Positions 13,343-27,500 of a DNA stretch of 64,000 nucleotides are shown piece by piece. A model generated the notes under the pieces. It saw nothing but the letters and a program-made list of their open reading frames with translations. It did not search any database and had not been told where the DNA came from. Origin of the DNA: Rhodeus uyekii (taxonomy: Eukaryota; Chordata; Actinopteri; Cypriniformes; Acheilognathidae). Numbering within the stretch: the first letter of the stretch is position 1; each line of letters starts with the position of its first letter. Location of the stretch: positions 434,001 to 498,000 of the forward strand of contig JAWRVZ010000131.1 in the NCBI GenBank assembly GCA_037043235.1, in the 5' to 3' direction. The position numbers and the translations under genes were made by a program.

Positions 13343-16300
13343 CTCATAGTAGCTTGTAGTCCAAAATAAAAAATAATCACTTGCATTTCTGAAACGTTGG
13401 CACCATCACACTTATTCAATTGGAATCCAGTCAATCAGGAAGTTCTAGTAAGGGCAAAATATTGCACCTCAGATTTTGCACTGGGTTAAAATTTTGAAAG
13501 CGAATTCTGTGCGAGTAGTTTATTGTGCATTACTACACACTTGACAGTGGACAATGCAGCTTACTCTTGGTCAACAAGGCCATTTTGCTTGAAAAACTTG
13601 GATATCTGCTTTGGGGAAATGTTTTGCCTTATTCAAAATTGTTACATGCTACGTATGTTTTTTTTTGTTGTTGTTGTTGTTGTTGTATGCATTTCTGTTC
13701 TCCAGCTCTATCTTTTCTACCAGCTCTCCGCTGATTGGAGGAAGCGATCCTAATTACGTATATTCCTGAAGAAAGAAAGAAATCACCCACAAAAAAAACT
13801 GACATACAACCACAACTTAAAGCTTTTTAAATACTCATTCATACAGTTGTTTTAAGGGTTTATAGTAATCTATTTTCGTGATGACAAACCTTTAATATGT
13901 GATATAAATGTATACAGCAAACGAAGAAAACATTCACGCTAAAATCATGTTAACATTTACTATTGAAATGGTGAGTATTCTGAAATGTATGGATTGGCCC
14001 CATTCACTTCTATTGTACGGACCTCAGTGTAACACATTTTTGCTTATTTGTTTTAAGATAGGGTGGGAAATTTACCAAAGCTGTTGCTTGAGATTGACTT
14101 ACACTAAATCCAAAACATTCCTTTAATTAGTGTGGAGAAAAGTTTCTGTGAACACATGAAGAAGAGATCTCTGACCTCCTCCAGGCAGCGGGCCTCTTCC
14201 TGGGCGTTCTCCCTTACAAACTCCTCCAAAGGGTACTGCAGCTTAGGGAAGGGTGCGATTGGCCAGTCAAAGGACGGTATATCCAACTTGTGAATGGCTT
14301 TGGAATGTGTTGTGGCCAGGCAACCTGTTATCCAACACCACACACATTAGGGCATGACTGTCCCAGTTAAAATAAAACAGCCAGATGTCTTTATTTGGTC
14401 AAATTAAGTCATATGATACAAAGAGCTGCAAAGGCAAACAAACGTAAGGCAAATAGATGCAGTCTAGGTCAAATTCCTGAATCTGCTCTAAGTGTACATA
14501 CTGAACCAGATACAAGTTTTTATTGAATGAATAATAAGTATCAAAATATAATAATTCAACGGTATGATTATACACCATTATTTGTATCTGTATGATGGTT
14601 TTCAGCTGAGAAAATGATGATGTCTGCAAAAAACAGGATGCACATGTCTCGCAAAACTCAGGGCTCTGAGTGTTGTACTCTATGTACGGTTCTAGTTGTT
14701 GAATGTCTAATATGATTACAAAGTGTTGAGCTCAGGCCAAAATACAATGCATAGAGAGAAAAGCGTCTAGAACTTAGAGTATATAATGGGGGATTTCTTT
14801 GTGTCATGAGGAGATCTGCAGATCGACTCGCTTTTGTTTGGAAGAATAAAACCTAAATTCTGGCTTCAAACACCTTCGAGAAGTGTTGTTTTTTATAAAG
14901 AGAAAAACTACAACACTAAATCCACAACAGTTTCAATCGTATTCTCATAAATCAACAGACAATTTTCAAGAACTTACCCAAAGTTCTCCCATGGAAAGCT
15001 CCCATAAAAGACAAGATGCTCAAATCTGGGCATCCAGGACTCTGAGAGAGAGAAGAAAGAAAACAGTGTGTGTAAAAAGAAAAATATGATTTTGGGGGCC
15101 ACAGTCTATGTATAATGTGTGTCTTTCTCTAACCTGGTTTATCATGCAAGTGCCGACTTCCTCCTCAGAGGGGTTGGAGTATCCTCTCTCCTTATTCTAG
15201 AAAAAGAAGTTAGTTAGTTTATTCTAGAAATTAAAAAGAAGAAGTATTAAATATCAGATGATTTAAGAGCCATTCATGTGTATAGGGTAGGGCTGCTAAT
15301 CAATCTATCCATCTATTTATTGTTTTATGTCTACCGTACATTTAAGGAGCACAAGCACTGTCCAAAAGTCCATTTTTCAATCACGTTAACAAGGAATTTA
15401 CATAGTCAGTACATTTACTTTTATGCATTTGGCAGACACTTTTATCTAAAGCGACTTACATTGCATTCAAGATGCACATTGATATTCTAATCAGTTCTTG
15501 CTTTCCCTGGAAATATGTGGTTTTTTTTGCAATATAAAATTATATGATATAATCTTATGATTATGACTTTATGTTATCAAATAATATAGTTGAAGTCATC
15601 TGAATCAGTCTCTCTAACACATTATACCAATAATAAAAGATTACAATAATTATTTTTATAAAATTTATAATTAGGAATAATCAGAAATTAAAAAAAATAT
15701 ATACATTTATAAATATTTTATATATACAGTGGTTTCTTTCCTCCAACAGATTCAGAAAGACTTCTGGATATTATTATTGTAAAAATACAGCCAATTTCAC
15801 ACCTATATAAAGCAAATCTGTTTGATTGCACTTTTGTGTGAGTTGAGCAGGAGAAAATTCCACTTACTCTATACCAGATAAACATGCTCTTGAAAGCATT
15901 CTCATTAGAGCAGGAACCACAGGCCATGGTTTGTACTCGTGTCATTCCACTGGGGGCAATCTTGTTGAAAAAAGAAGAAAAAGTCATTCACAGCACTCTG
16001 CCAAAAACGGTCTGTTCTTCAAGTGAAAGGTCTAATCCTTGCACAAGACACAGTCCTTATTCTCTACATGTGAGCCGTTTTATTGTGAGCATTATCAGCA
16101 ATCATTTCTAGGACTTTTATCAGCTTTTGTGGTAGTTTCTGCACACACACTGATTTTTCAAGAATTGCTTCGCTTGTGTTTCTCAACACTCACCGACAGC
16201 AGGCTCTCCATCAGTTTGTCTGGAAAGTTCTCAGGTGGCAGAATACCAAGTGCCGGGCGGTTGATAAATGCACTCTGAAAAGAAAAATTCACACAAAATT

Positions 16301-19300
16301 TGAATGTTTAAGTATGCATACACTACCATTTGTAAGCAAATTTGACAATAAAAATTCAGTTTTACCATGATAGGAATAAATCACATTTTAGAGTTTAGTT
16401 ATTTTGTATAAATTGTAAAGATATTTCACAATATTACAGTTTACTGTACTTAAATGTACTGTATTTGATAAAAATGCAGCCTTGGTAGACCTGAGACTTT
16501 CAAAACATTAAATCCCCGCAAATCTAATTTCCATTGTCCAATCTATAAATAGACACACAAAGACAAACTTATTTTTTTCGTAGATATTCCAAAGACAATG
16601 ATACTTATACTGTACAAACTGTATATTCTGCTCCCCTACACTAACCTAACCCCTAAACCTATCCATTACAGAAATTTTTACATTTTCAAAAAACATCCTT
16701 TAGTATGATTTATAAGCCGTTTTCCTCATGGAGCCAGACCAAATGGCCCCACAATGTCAAAATGTTCATATTTTACGGTCTTCGTGTGGTCCTTTCAACG
16801 TAGGTTAGACACAAACACACACACATGCACACGCTTCTTAGTCTGATCAGGGCTCACCATATTATTTGGATTGGTCATCACTTTCATTAAGGCTGGATGA
16901 TTGTAACCTAGAAAAGAAGATCAAAACACTGTCAATCAATTCATTATACTTGCAGTGTGTGTGTGTGTGTGTACACTGTCAAATCTCTTCAGGTATCTCA
17001 AACACACCAAAACAAAGAGCAATTGAATTAACCTGTCACATCTGTCAATTGGACCTGAAGGCAACAAAACGTATTTGCATCCTAATGAGTTGAGGGAGAT
17101 AACTGATATAGTCCCTCGCAAAGACCGCAGTGGCAGTGACAACACCTCTGACACTACTACTCTTCTACAAAGCATCCAAAAGTTTTAGGACACTTAAGTA
17201 TGTATGCGAAAATTCATTGAGATTAATCCATCTTAATTACAACAGCATCTTAATCAAGATGACTACCATTTCAAACTGCATGCCTACAGCTCACTAGGTG
17301 TAGACCAGAGGTTTTCAAAGTCTGAGACAGTGGGCCTCCCTTTTGACACAACTCACCCAATGCCGCCCCCCCTCCAAAAGGCGCGATCGTTGCAGGGGGG
17401 GCGAGGGTTGAACGACGCGCTTGGAGCCGCGACAGAATGACATCACAAGGAAATGAAGGAGGTTTAAAACAAGTTCGGCGACGGCGAGTTATTATTAGAC
17501 TATCTTTTTTTTTTACAACTCTCCGCGCCTCCCCTGGCATGCTCTGGCGCCCCCCCAGGGGAGGCGCGCCCCACAATTTGAAAACCCCGGGTGTAGACAA
17601 AGTGCTAGTTTGACCTCAGCCTGAATGCTGATGGGTTAATTCTGTTCTAAATCTGGCTCTTTCAGTCCTGTGAGGTCAACTGAAACAAGCATTTATCAAT
17701 ACAAGTGAATGACTTTATGTGAAAACACCAGCTGTTAACTCATGGGTATTTCCTGTTATTAAGAACATTTTTATAATAAGTACATATTTGTTGGTAAAAA
17801 AAAACAAAACAATTATAATTCTTAAAGATTAAACCATATTGGTTTCCTTGTTATAATATCATAAACAGACATGTGCCAGTATTCTGGAATATGGTATATT
17901 ACATTAACGACCATGGTAATGAATTATATTGTTATTGTTGGCACTTCAGAACATTGGATAATTCTAAGCAACTTAGCCAAATTGTTTAGAATTTTATAAT
18001 CCACATTAGCTTAATTTCCATTAACCTGTCAAAATTTACAAGAGTGTACACATTGGCCTGAAATTATTATTATTTCAAATACCCATTTAGGTATTTACAT
18101 TTTTTGTATTTACTATGGTGATTAACAATCAACTAACTCTAAATACTTTTACTCTTTATTACTGTTCTTTACAGTTTGGTTTTTCTGGACTTTCTTTTCT
18201 TTTCAATCTTTTTTAATAATTTGTATACATTTATTGTTTTATCATATTTAATTATGTTTAGTAGTTGTCATTTGAACAAGTTAAACTTGTTATTAAGAGG
18301 GCAAAACTGAAGTTTGTTTATCCTTTCAATCGGTTTTTGCAATGTTTACTTAATATTGTGATAAAATATAATACATGACTTCTTGGAAATAAAGTTTAAT
18401 CGGTATGAATAATAAAATGAATATCACAAACATATTTTCTGGGATTAGTCAGTTCCATAAAAAACAAAACAAAAAAACACTATCAATCAAGTTAGATACA
18501 TTTACAGGAATCAATATTAATCAAAACTTCCTAAAACAGTTATTAATTTTTATTTTATTTTATTGTAATGACGTATTGGTGGACTTTATTTTTTTCTTAT
18601 TTCTTACTTGGCGAGAGCACATTTCTAGAAATACTTCCTTAAAATTACACTTTACAACCTATACAAAATGCACTGCAAAACAAAATAACCGCCATATGAA
18701 CTCTTGACAAGCCAGTATACTGGTACAACAACCCCACCCACTGTTTCAGTTATTTACAGGAACAAATATTTTGATATCTTGATAAAAATGACTAATGAAA
18801 ATCTGAAAAGGGGATGTTCAAGCTCATTTGTAAAAAAAAATAAAAAAAAAATAAAAAAAATTATCCATTTTGCAGACTGATTGGTCCAACGGCTGATCCA
18901 AGAGCACAGGAACCTTTAGTGCTTTACAAGCAAAGAAAGAAAAGGCCGCAGGGCAACTGAAGCCTTGCTTTTTCTTAAACAATCAAAGGTGTGTGCAACA
19001 TATAAAGAAAGAGCACTAGTGGATTGTGTTGTTTGTTGCCATTGTGTATGAGTGGGTGGAGGTTGTAGAGTAATGTAACAACAACATCCCATAATGCATT
19101 TCTGTCCAAATGATACAGGAGCAGCAAGTCCACAGGAAAATCAAAACTCATTAAATCCGAGTTACCACCTGAAGGCACATCTGAGGGTGAGAGACAGGAG
19201 CTTCACTCAATTTGTTGAGGCTGATTAAATGCAAGCAAGCTAATAGACCAAACGAATGAGATGCAGACAGAGGAAAGATGCTCAATCTGCCTCTCAGGTC

Positions 19301-22116
19301 CATCTGTCATATCTGTGCAGGCAATCCTCAAAGGAAGTCCCGGGTTCCCGTCGCTCACATTTAAGCATCCACATGCAAAGCCACAGGACACCGCTCACAT
19401 TTACCGAACAAAAACAGTGACACTGTATGTTGGACTGTAAGATCCTGTCCAATTGCATGCATTTCAATTTCTATGCTCACCGATCGGGATGGAGGAGATT
19501 TGGGTGTACGCGTCCAGCATTCGGTTGCCATCTACATCCACCAGGTAATTCCCCCTGCTCTCCTCATAGTTGCAGAAGAAATGAATCGCTCCAACGTTCT
19601 ACAAACCAAGAGAGAAGTAGAGCTGAATGTTGCTATTAAAGTGAATTTACTTTTTTGGTAGAACTTCAGCTGTCATTGAATGGCTAAAAAGGAACCCGCA
19701 AGCTCTTAAGTCACGCATGTATGATTGTACAAATAAATGGTTATTAACATGTTTATGAAATAGAAATATAAAAAGTGAATATCAGGGGGGGAAAATTCCC
19801 TTTAATTCATTCAAATGTACTGTACAACTGAAAAAGTAGATTCAAACCATGACTCATTACCACAAAATTGTGAACTTTAGCTAATGAAAAAGGCTTTTCC
19901 GCCTCCATGGCTTTGAACCTGATGCAGTATCTATTTTTAGCACATCTGATGAATAAATTATGACTCTTCTTATGTCTGCTTATTGTGCACAAAAGACAGA
20001 CGGCGGCCAGCAGACACGCACAGGAGCAGCAGCAAAACAAATCTGTAATATTAGCTTCATCGATAGCCTGTCAGGTCATCTGTGCGCTCATCCACAGCAA
20101 AGCGGTCAAAAGATGACTGCTCTCAAGAACTCGGAACAAACAGCAGATAAATTACTGATTGAAATGCATTCATCACTCAACAGGCTGTAGACATCCAGGT
20201 AGGCTGAAATACATGTCAGTTGATCTAAGGCAGGCATATTTTCGTTTTATTGCTGTTAACGATAGTTTTGTATGGTGCGGTCTAAAAAAAAAAAGTGACT
20301 CATAGACTTATTATTCAAGTACAAACTAAGAGACATGGACCTTATGTGATTGACAATGGCTTTCAAATATCTGCATCTAAATGCATTGCACAAGTTTGTT
20401 AAGGAACAGTTTAGCATGTACTGACTGAGCAAATACCAAAGTTAGTTCCCTTGTCTGTCTCACCTGAATTTCTCCGAGTTGTCTCAACAGTGCCTGTTGA
20501 ATGGGAGAAATAAATGTATTAATCATTCTGGTCTACAGAGTTATCAAAATATATTACTGTCAGCTTTAATCATGCAAAAATTGGACAATAAAACCTATGA
20601 TTTCAAATGCTTTTTTTTAAAAAGATGGTAGCCAACATATTTACACTTTCTTTGGTCACAAATTAAATTGTGTGGATTATTCTATGTTGATGCATAGTTT
20701 TGACTACTTATATTTTGTTTTGATTCCTACTCATTAATGAAATAATAAATGTATTTTTATGTGTGTTTGTATTTAAAAAAATTAAAATGTATACATATAT
20801 ATATATATTTTTTTTTTTTTATTATTTAAAAAATTGAGCCAGCAGTAAAATACCAGTAATCTGTTATTTCCTACAGAGACATATCACAAAACAATCTGGT
20901 GATAAATGTCATGGTAAAAGAGTACAAATGCAGACACTGAACCTGGGACTTTGGACCTGGTACAGCTGTTTTCATGGATGGGGCGTCATATTCAAACTCA
21001 GAAACAGTTTTCGTGGCAGTTTTGCTGACATATCTGGAAACTAATAAAACAAAAACAGAATAAAAACTGAAACAATATGCAGTTCATATTTACTATAATT
21101 ACGTAATATGCTGGATGATACATTAACTCACAGTTTCTCCAAATGGAAATCATATTACAAGAAGAAAATTAGCTAAACATGGGAATGAATGTTATATAAT
21201 TTCACTACTTTGATTTGAGTGTTCCATCTCCCTGAGTGCTATGCATTAACTGTTTTAATTTATTTCTTGCTGTTACATAATTATCAAATCGGGTGCCCTT
21301 TTATAGAAATTCTCTTTTTAAAAGGTTACAGATTTCAAAATGTGCTGCATAACAGGAAAGAATCATTCATTCTACCTTTAATTTCCTCTTGAATTACAAA
21401 GGGTTGCCTCAGTTTCAATGAAGGTAACTTCCTAGTAAATGGAGCAATTCCAAGAGTGTTCTCGGATCATTGGTGCTCGAGCCCTAAAAATGCTTTGCAA
21501 TGCAATTTAGATTTGTATTTGATATCAAAGTAATCAACCAGCTGAACTCTGTAAGACCTTTTTTAGTGCATCTGAGCAGTGGCCAACAAATACATATAAA
21601 CAACCACAAAATGCTTTTAATAGCCATATCTGAGTAGAACTCAAGAGCACTAGAGGAGCTGCATAAGTTTACAGAACGTATCCTAACTCAGCTACTGATT
21701 AATGAAGGATTGGGTCAATGTGACCAGCCATTGAAGGACAAGACACACACAGACATTTCTACACAAGCAGAATTCACTGGCCAAAGCTGGACAGAACCAG
21801 ATCCCAGTAACTCATTTACATGCTTAAGTAACATTGAACTGTGTCCCACTTTACCCACACATCATTATCATTGCAAAGGATGCCTCTCACTTATTAAGCT
21901 GAGCATGGAGTTTCATCACTTTGATAAAGTCTCTATGACAGCTACAGCTCTTTTTGACGGTCACTAGTAGGTTGAGTTTTTTTTTTTTAATCAAGCTTTA
22001 AGACTGGAGGGTCTCATAATCCTCAATCTCAGCATGGAACTTTTACCTGGAGTGGCGAGACGCAGGTTTTGCTGAAGCGAAACGGCCAGTTGACGGGTCA
22101 GAAGTGAGGAAGCCAT
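9566..22116 (-). CDS. abat: 4-aminobutyrate aminotransferase, mitochondrial (GABA transaminase)
   Basis: Fifteen coding exons, 5' to 3' on the minus strand: 22,047-22,116; 20,943-21,040; 20,464-20,493; 19,481-19,598; 16,858-16,907; 16,194-16,274; 15,868-15,960; 15,134-15,196; 14,978-15,041; 14,176-14,324; 12,818-12,955; 12,212-12,379; 10,773-10,919; 10,432-10,543; 9,566-9,687. They sum to 1,503 nt and exactly 500 residues, the human length, with every phase closing. The enzyme is a PLP-dependent class III aminotransferase that moves the amino group of GABA to 2-oxoglutarate in the mitochondrial matrix. Residues 1 to about 28 are basic and Ser/Leu-rich, a transit peptide. Visible key residues in precursor numbering: C163 and C166 (CGSC, the [2Fe-2S] ligands at the dimer interface in the pig enzyme), F217 and R220, E298, D326 and Q329 (DEVQ), the PLP Schiff-base lysine K357 (SFSKK) and R473. 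All are intact, so an active enzyme is expected. One exon is only 30 bp. Confidence 0.97.
13309..13340. repeat. (GA)n microsatellite in abat intron
   Basis: Sixteen uninterrupted AG dinucleotides in the intron between abat exons 12,818-12,955 and 14,176-14,324. A (TTG)n run at about 13,665-13,686 lies in the same intron. Confidence 0.9.
15408..15511 (-). repeat. SINE tail fragment (copy 1)
   Basis: The segment matches the body of the tRNA-headed SINE at 33,428-33,586, sharing gcatttggcagac, gcgacttacattgcattcaa and ttcttgctttccctgg. The tRNA-like head is missing. It lies between abat exons. Confidence 0.75.
16940..19480. other. abat intron, mostly unremarkable
   Basis: Apart from the hAT-type MITE at 17,306-17,590, a short (GT)n run near 16,957-16,972 and an A-rich block near 18,832-18,860, this 2.5-kb intron shows AT-rich sequence without recognised features. 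A 100-codon plus-strand frame at 18,405-18,707 is low-complexity and has no family resemblance. Confidence 0.5.
17298..17598. mobile_element. hAT-type MITE with 8-bp target-site duplication
   Basis: Direct copies of GTGTAGAC (17,298-17,305 and 17,591-17,598) flank a 285-bp GC-rich element. Its ends are inverted: CAGAGGTTTTCAAA on the left and, reverse complemented, CCGGGGTTTTCAAA on the right. An 8-bp duplication and CA-GG-type termini are hallmarks of hAT elements. There is no transposase. The perfect duplication suggests fairly recent insertion into this abat intron. Confidence 0.85.
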
Positions 22117-22185
22117 GTGTAGCACTCACTAAGGCAGAGATGAAGAGAGAGAGAGAGACAGCACACTGCCTGCCTTTCACCTCAC
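22117..22185 (-). other. abat: abat 5' UTR part of first coding exon
   Basis: On the minus strand a long pyrimidine tract followed by CTTTCCTCAG ends at 22,186 and opens the exon that carries the abat ATG (22,114-22,116), leaving 69 nt of leader in this exon. This implies an upstream non-coding exon. Confidence 0.7.
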
Positions 22186-23869
22186 CTGAGGAAAGACAAA
22201 GAGAGAGATAAGTCACAAAGAAGCAAATAGGAGTTCTGAAGGATAAAATAATCTGCATTATTTTAATGTGACCTTGATCTCACATATAGTTATTTATGTA
22301 TTTTTCAAATATACTATTATACACACCATTAATTTTGTTGAAACAGAAACTTCCTAATTGTTTTAGTTAAGTTTAGTTTTAATGCACAACGGCTTTAGTT
22401 CAACCCTCACTCAAACAAACTGAGCAATGTCCAGAAAGCACTCCGAAGCCAAAAATCATCCTAAAAGCAGCTTATCTCTACAAATAGTTGCATACTCATT
22501 TGAGACAAGAGGAAGTATTTTAACATCCCTATTCAAACCTTTGTGGTGAAAAGAAAATTAAATAAAAAACTAATTAACTACCAGTTGAGAGCAAATCTTA
22601 CAGTCTGCAGCGTGACAGTACTGGGATCAGGCTTCAGTACCACAGACAGTTCCTCTCTCCCCGAGCAGCAGGTTCAGCCATGTCCATCAATCCTGTCCTA
22701 TTCCATTGGTCCAGACAGTCGCTTCTCACGACACTTAAAGCACGGTTGATTGGTGTTAATTACAACATGGCTTAGAGACTCACAGTTCCTCTGATGATCT
22801 TTTTACACTGCAGAACCATCACAGTCATTTCTTGGGATGGAGAGTCTTGTGAGGACAGGGGGAGCAGCAAACAAGTGACATTGTGACTTTCAAGTACCAC
22901 TAAACCTTCCCAACAGGAACAAGATTCAGGGAACTCAAGTGCACTCTGTCACACTTTGGCCCTAAGATTAATTGGGATGAACAGTCCTGCCAAAAAGAAA
23001 AGATGATGCCTTAGGGAATCCCCGACATAGCAAACATAACGAGTGAGCATATGCTTAGGGAAGGAAGAGGACAATGACTTCATGCAATTATTATGCACAA
23101 AATGTACTTCACTGTAATAAACACCATGTTTCAGAAAGCAATGTCTCTCCTGCTTAGTTGAAATGTCATAGCCATTCGCTTCCATCATGTTTAAAGTCTG
23201 GTCATTGAAAACCTGTGAAATGGTCTTTCTGCTCTATTGAAAGGAAGCTAATCTTATGTGTTTGCTTGTCCAAAGGAATTAATTCAGAGGGGAGGACTGG
23301 TCGCCGCTGGACAGCGGAGCAGACCGCAGGATCTTTATTCATGCACAGGAGAGGAGAAGCAGAAAGTGCATCTCTCATGCTCAAGATCTGAGGACGCTTA
23401 CGCAATTGAGGCAGCAGAAGCAAGAAAAATCCAGACGCTCAGTCTCTCAGAAGCACTCCAACCAGACGGCTCATCGACCGGATTGAACTGGTTCTGAAAA
23501 TGTGTGTTACACAAGCCTGTTGTCATGCGCCTGTGAGGATGCAGGAAGCAAAATGGGTTAAACTAGTTTGATGGCTGGGGGGCAACAACTTGAATGATGG
23601 AGCTGATTTTCCTTTCTCGAGTGAAAGAGGCTAATTTCATTTCATTGACTCATAGAGAGCTGAGCGAATGCTGATGGGAAGAGGAAAGCAGATATATCTT
23701 TGAAATGATTTATTGCCAAAGCATTACGTGTCAGCTTCATGCACAAGTGTCTGGACACTGTCGGTGAAACCCTGTGGTCTTAAAAAAATGTATTTAAATA
23801 ATCAGGGTTCAACCATAAGGAGTTTAAGGCCAGTTACTGTCACTTTCCGTATTACTGATCATATATTTT

Positions 23870-24240
23870 ACATTTTTTATTTATTCCTGTGATGGCAAAG
23901 CTGAATTTTCAGCATCATTACTCCAGTGTTCAGTGTCAAAATATCCTTCAGAAATAATTATAATATGATGATATTCTGCTCAAGAAACATTTCTTATAAC
24001 GATTAATGTTGAAAACAGTTGTGCTGCTTAATATTTCTGTAGAATCTGTGATTCATTTTTCCCCTGGATTCTTTAATGAATAGAAAATTTAAAAGAACAG
24101 CATTTATTTGAACGAAAAATGTATAAATTACATTATTGTCACTTTCAACCAATTTAACGCTTTTCGACTGAATAAAAGTATTACATTTATTTTAACTGAA
24201 TCTTACTGACCCTAAACCTTTGAATGATATTTTACATGGC
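23870..24240. repeat. Dispersed fish repeat
   Basis: The stretch from gatggcaaagctgaattttc to ttactgaccctaaacctttg matches, from memory, a very abundant interspersed repeat of cyprinid genomes. Other partial copies in this window lie near 38,495-38,580, 47,370-47,450 and 61,010-61,180. I do not assign it to a class. Confidence 0.55.
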
Positions 24241-24507
24241 TTTATACAAATGTATGAAATTGGTTTTCTGGGACATTTTTAACATTGTTGTCAAGCTGGC
24301 GAATATAAATGGGATTTATCGAAAATGCAAGAAGAGTTTGTGAAAGGCTGAAGATTATAATGAAGATCATTGTGAATTTAGATCAGCATTGAATGTTTTT
24401 TGCAAATTAAAACACAAATAAAATATTGTTGTAATTTGTTTTAAATAAAGCAAAGCGTAGTTTAAATATTTAATGAAAGAAAACAGAAAAATAAAATGAA
24501 TTATATT

Positions 24508-24561
24508 ATTAATAATAATAATAATAATAATAATTATTATTATTATTATTATTATTATTAA
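24508..24561. repeat. (AAT)n/(ATT)n palindromic microsatellite
   Basis: A run of AAT units is followed directly by a run of ATT units of similar length, so the whole tract is its own reverse complement and can fold into a long AT-only hairpin. It lies in abat intron 1. Confidence 0.9.
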
Positions 24562-27500
24562 GAGACTATGCAGGCAATAAAAGACTGAAAATCCAAAACC
24601 ACAGTCAAACTCCTATATGGCAAACAAAATTATACATTAGGTTTCAAAGTTTATTTATATTCTAATTTTCAGCATTAAAAATCAAACCAGCACAATTTGT
24701 GCTGGAAACACGTTTCTCTGTCAGCTAATCAATATTCATCAGGGGTCTCAGACATGGTCGCCATATTGGGGAACCATTTCAAAGTGAACAATAGCCGCCT
24801 GTGCTGGATTACACAACTCTGAGCTGCCACCAATTCTTCCATTCCTCATCCTCTCAGCTCAAAGACCCAAACAAAAGACACTGGAACTAAAGCCAGCGGA
24901 CCACGAGACCACTGAGCAACTGGACCAAATGCAAAAGCACTGTTTAAATGCTAATTATTCCGGTATTACGTAACACTGACTTGATAGCGGCTCCCCTCGC
25001 TATCAGCAGGCAACCAGATAACATCAGAAGAAGTAAGCAACAAGACAAGACAAGTCTACTGAATACGTTCTCAATACAAAATATATGAAGCTCATTTTCA
25101 GAGAAGACAATATAGGATTAACTGATTGTAGAAACCAAAAGTTTGCACTTTGTGAAATAATCATCATAATCTCAATCAGCAGCAAATGAACTTTGATAGT
25201 TGGCTAGCGATAACATCGAGCTGACTAAAGACAATGAACTGTCAGGGAAGGATACGAGCATGGTTCATAGCACACAGTACCTACTCGTTGCTTACCCTGT
25301 TAAGGACCTCATTACACCAATTCCCCTCTGCATTATATGCATTTTCTACACTATCTCATATGAATATGGTGAAGAAAGATTAAAACTACTCACAGAATTT
25401 TCCTCTATTTCATTAAAAAGATAAGAACCTAGACTGTAATACTGAATATGAAAGCTTGATGAAAAGAATCAGTCAAAATCTGATTTTATAAAGTTGACTG
25501 AATTTACATAGTTGAAATATACATTAATCTAGACTTTAATCCGTCTTTATAGCAACAGTACATAAAAGAGATGACATTTGATGGCATTGAGGAGGTAAAA
25601 CATTGATAAATAGTACTGCAAGACAGTTGCCAAGGGAACCAAAGAATGAAACAACTGTACAATTGACTGTCTTTCTTGTCTGGATGATGATCAATCATTG
25701 TAGAGAAAAACTGTAGCGCTATTTAGAGAATAAATCTTGGTTAAGCAGCCCAAGTTTTATGCATGCCTATAAAATACCTCAAGAATAAGAAACGGACAGC
25801 TGATTCATTTAAAACAAAAGTATGACATAGACCAGGGGTGCCCACACTTTATTGGCTTGTAAGGTACTTATAAAGGGACCAAGTCAAAATGATCTACCTG
25901 CTATAAACATACAACACATACATTTATTTTTATATTATATGAATATGTTGAGAATTCTTTATATGGACAATATATGTTGGTGTTGCTTGCATAACAACAT
26001 GAACCCATGTTGCACAATACAACTCGGTACATCGGTGGCTGCCTTTGCTTTTGAAGTTAGCTGTGAGAAAAATGACTGCTGTCCGGACAACTGAGATTTT
26101 GTTTCTTCACCTGTTTTCTTCTCAGTTCGCTTTTCGGAGAAGTCAGTTTTTTAAATTTTTTTTAATTTTTTTCCTTCTCCGGTATAGCGATGGAAACGCA
26201 CTTTGAAAATAACATAGCGAAAAACAAATCCACCTCCCAAAACAAAAGGTCAGATGTCAGACTGGCTGCCCTGTACGTCAATCAACTGACAGTGAGGACG
26301 GATGATGGGCTGATGTCTACTTTGTTAATTCCATGTCATCTACCCACACTACATTGCAGGGCTAATCACAACAAATGCATCTTGAAAATTGGACAGAGAC
26401 ATATGCGGCTCAGCATCAGATGGCAAAATGTTATGAATAACAATTCCCACAAACTTGAACAGACAAAGACAGGGAAAACCTTTGGATTGTCATTTTACTG
26501 TAAATTTACAGTATTGTAAATAAGAAAACAGTACAAAACATGAATTACCATATAATTTAAAGTAAAAACAGTAAAAAGACATTCCCAGGTGTCTATATAC
26601 ACATTTGATTATATTATATAAATTATTTTGTTTCTTATTTTTTACATGTGCATTAGGGTGCCACTTTAAGCTAAAATGCCAAATTTGGTATTTCAAATAG
26701 ATGGGTAAATTAGCACTAATAAAACATACAGTTTTAAGTTATTAAACACACAGCCACCAATAACAGGCAATCCCATTATATTCCCAATATTGTCAGTATT
26801 CTTGTAACCACAGTTACCAGTTGCGGTTTTAGCGAAAATTAAAACCTTTTTTTCAACAGGGTTGGATAAATCGCCTCTAGCTGTATTCAGTGTGCAAATC
26901 ATGAGCGTTATTGCAAGAGAGAGCGCAAACAAGTCTAAATATATGATATACTGAACGACAGAGCAGAAACCAGAGCAGCTGGACATGTAAACAACATTTC
27001 ACATGGACGTTTTGGAAACTTTAAAGAAAGAAAATCAACAGCAATGTACAACCAAGTCTATAAAATGTCAATATATTTGATTATCAACAAAATTCCTTAA
27101 ATTGAACGAATATTACAAACGTTGCGTTTGGAATCGAGTTTTTTTTTTTTTCTTAATCCGTTTCATGTTTTTCTTGTAAGAATCAATTGGCAAAAAACGC
27201 ATTTTAAACAATAGTTTTCTCGAGAAAAGTTTTAATAGTGTAAAACAGTGCAAACATGCTTAAAAACAATTGAATCAAAGTTGTTATGAGGTGAAATAGA
27301 TGAGTGCATTTGATCGACAGGTGGACACTGTTGTTTTGGTCAGTATCAGCCAGCGTCCACACAAAGCAGCTGGAGGAACGGAGACGCAACAGTATCCGGT
27401 TCCGACTGGATCTGACCTGTCAAACGGTTCTGAGAGCGAGACTTGTGGAGAGCATCTAATCGATGCAGCAGGCCGGAATGCGCTCTCAAAAACACCGCAA

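Noticed and set aside
18405..18707. 100-codon plus-strand frame in an abat intron
   Set aside because: Low-complexity, AT-driven composition, no family resemblance, inside a well-supported intron.
23258..23497. Plus-strand 79-codon frame in abat intron 1 as a gene
   Set aside because: No splice or family evidence; at most this less AT-rich patch is an alternative non-coding abat exon.
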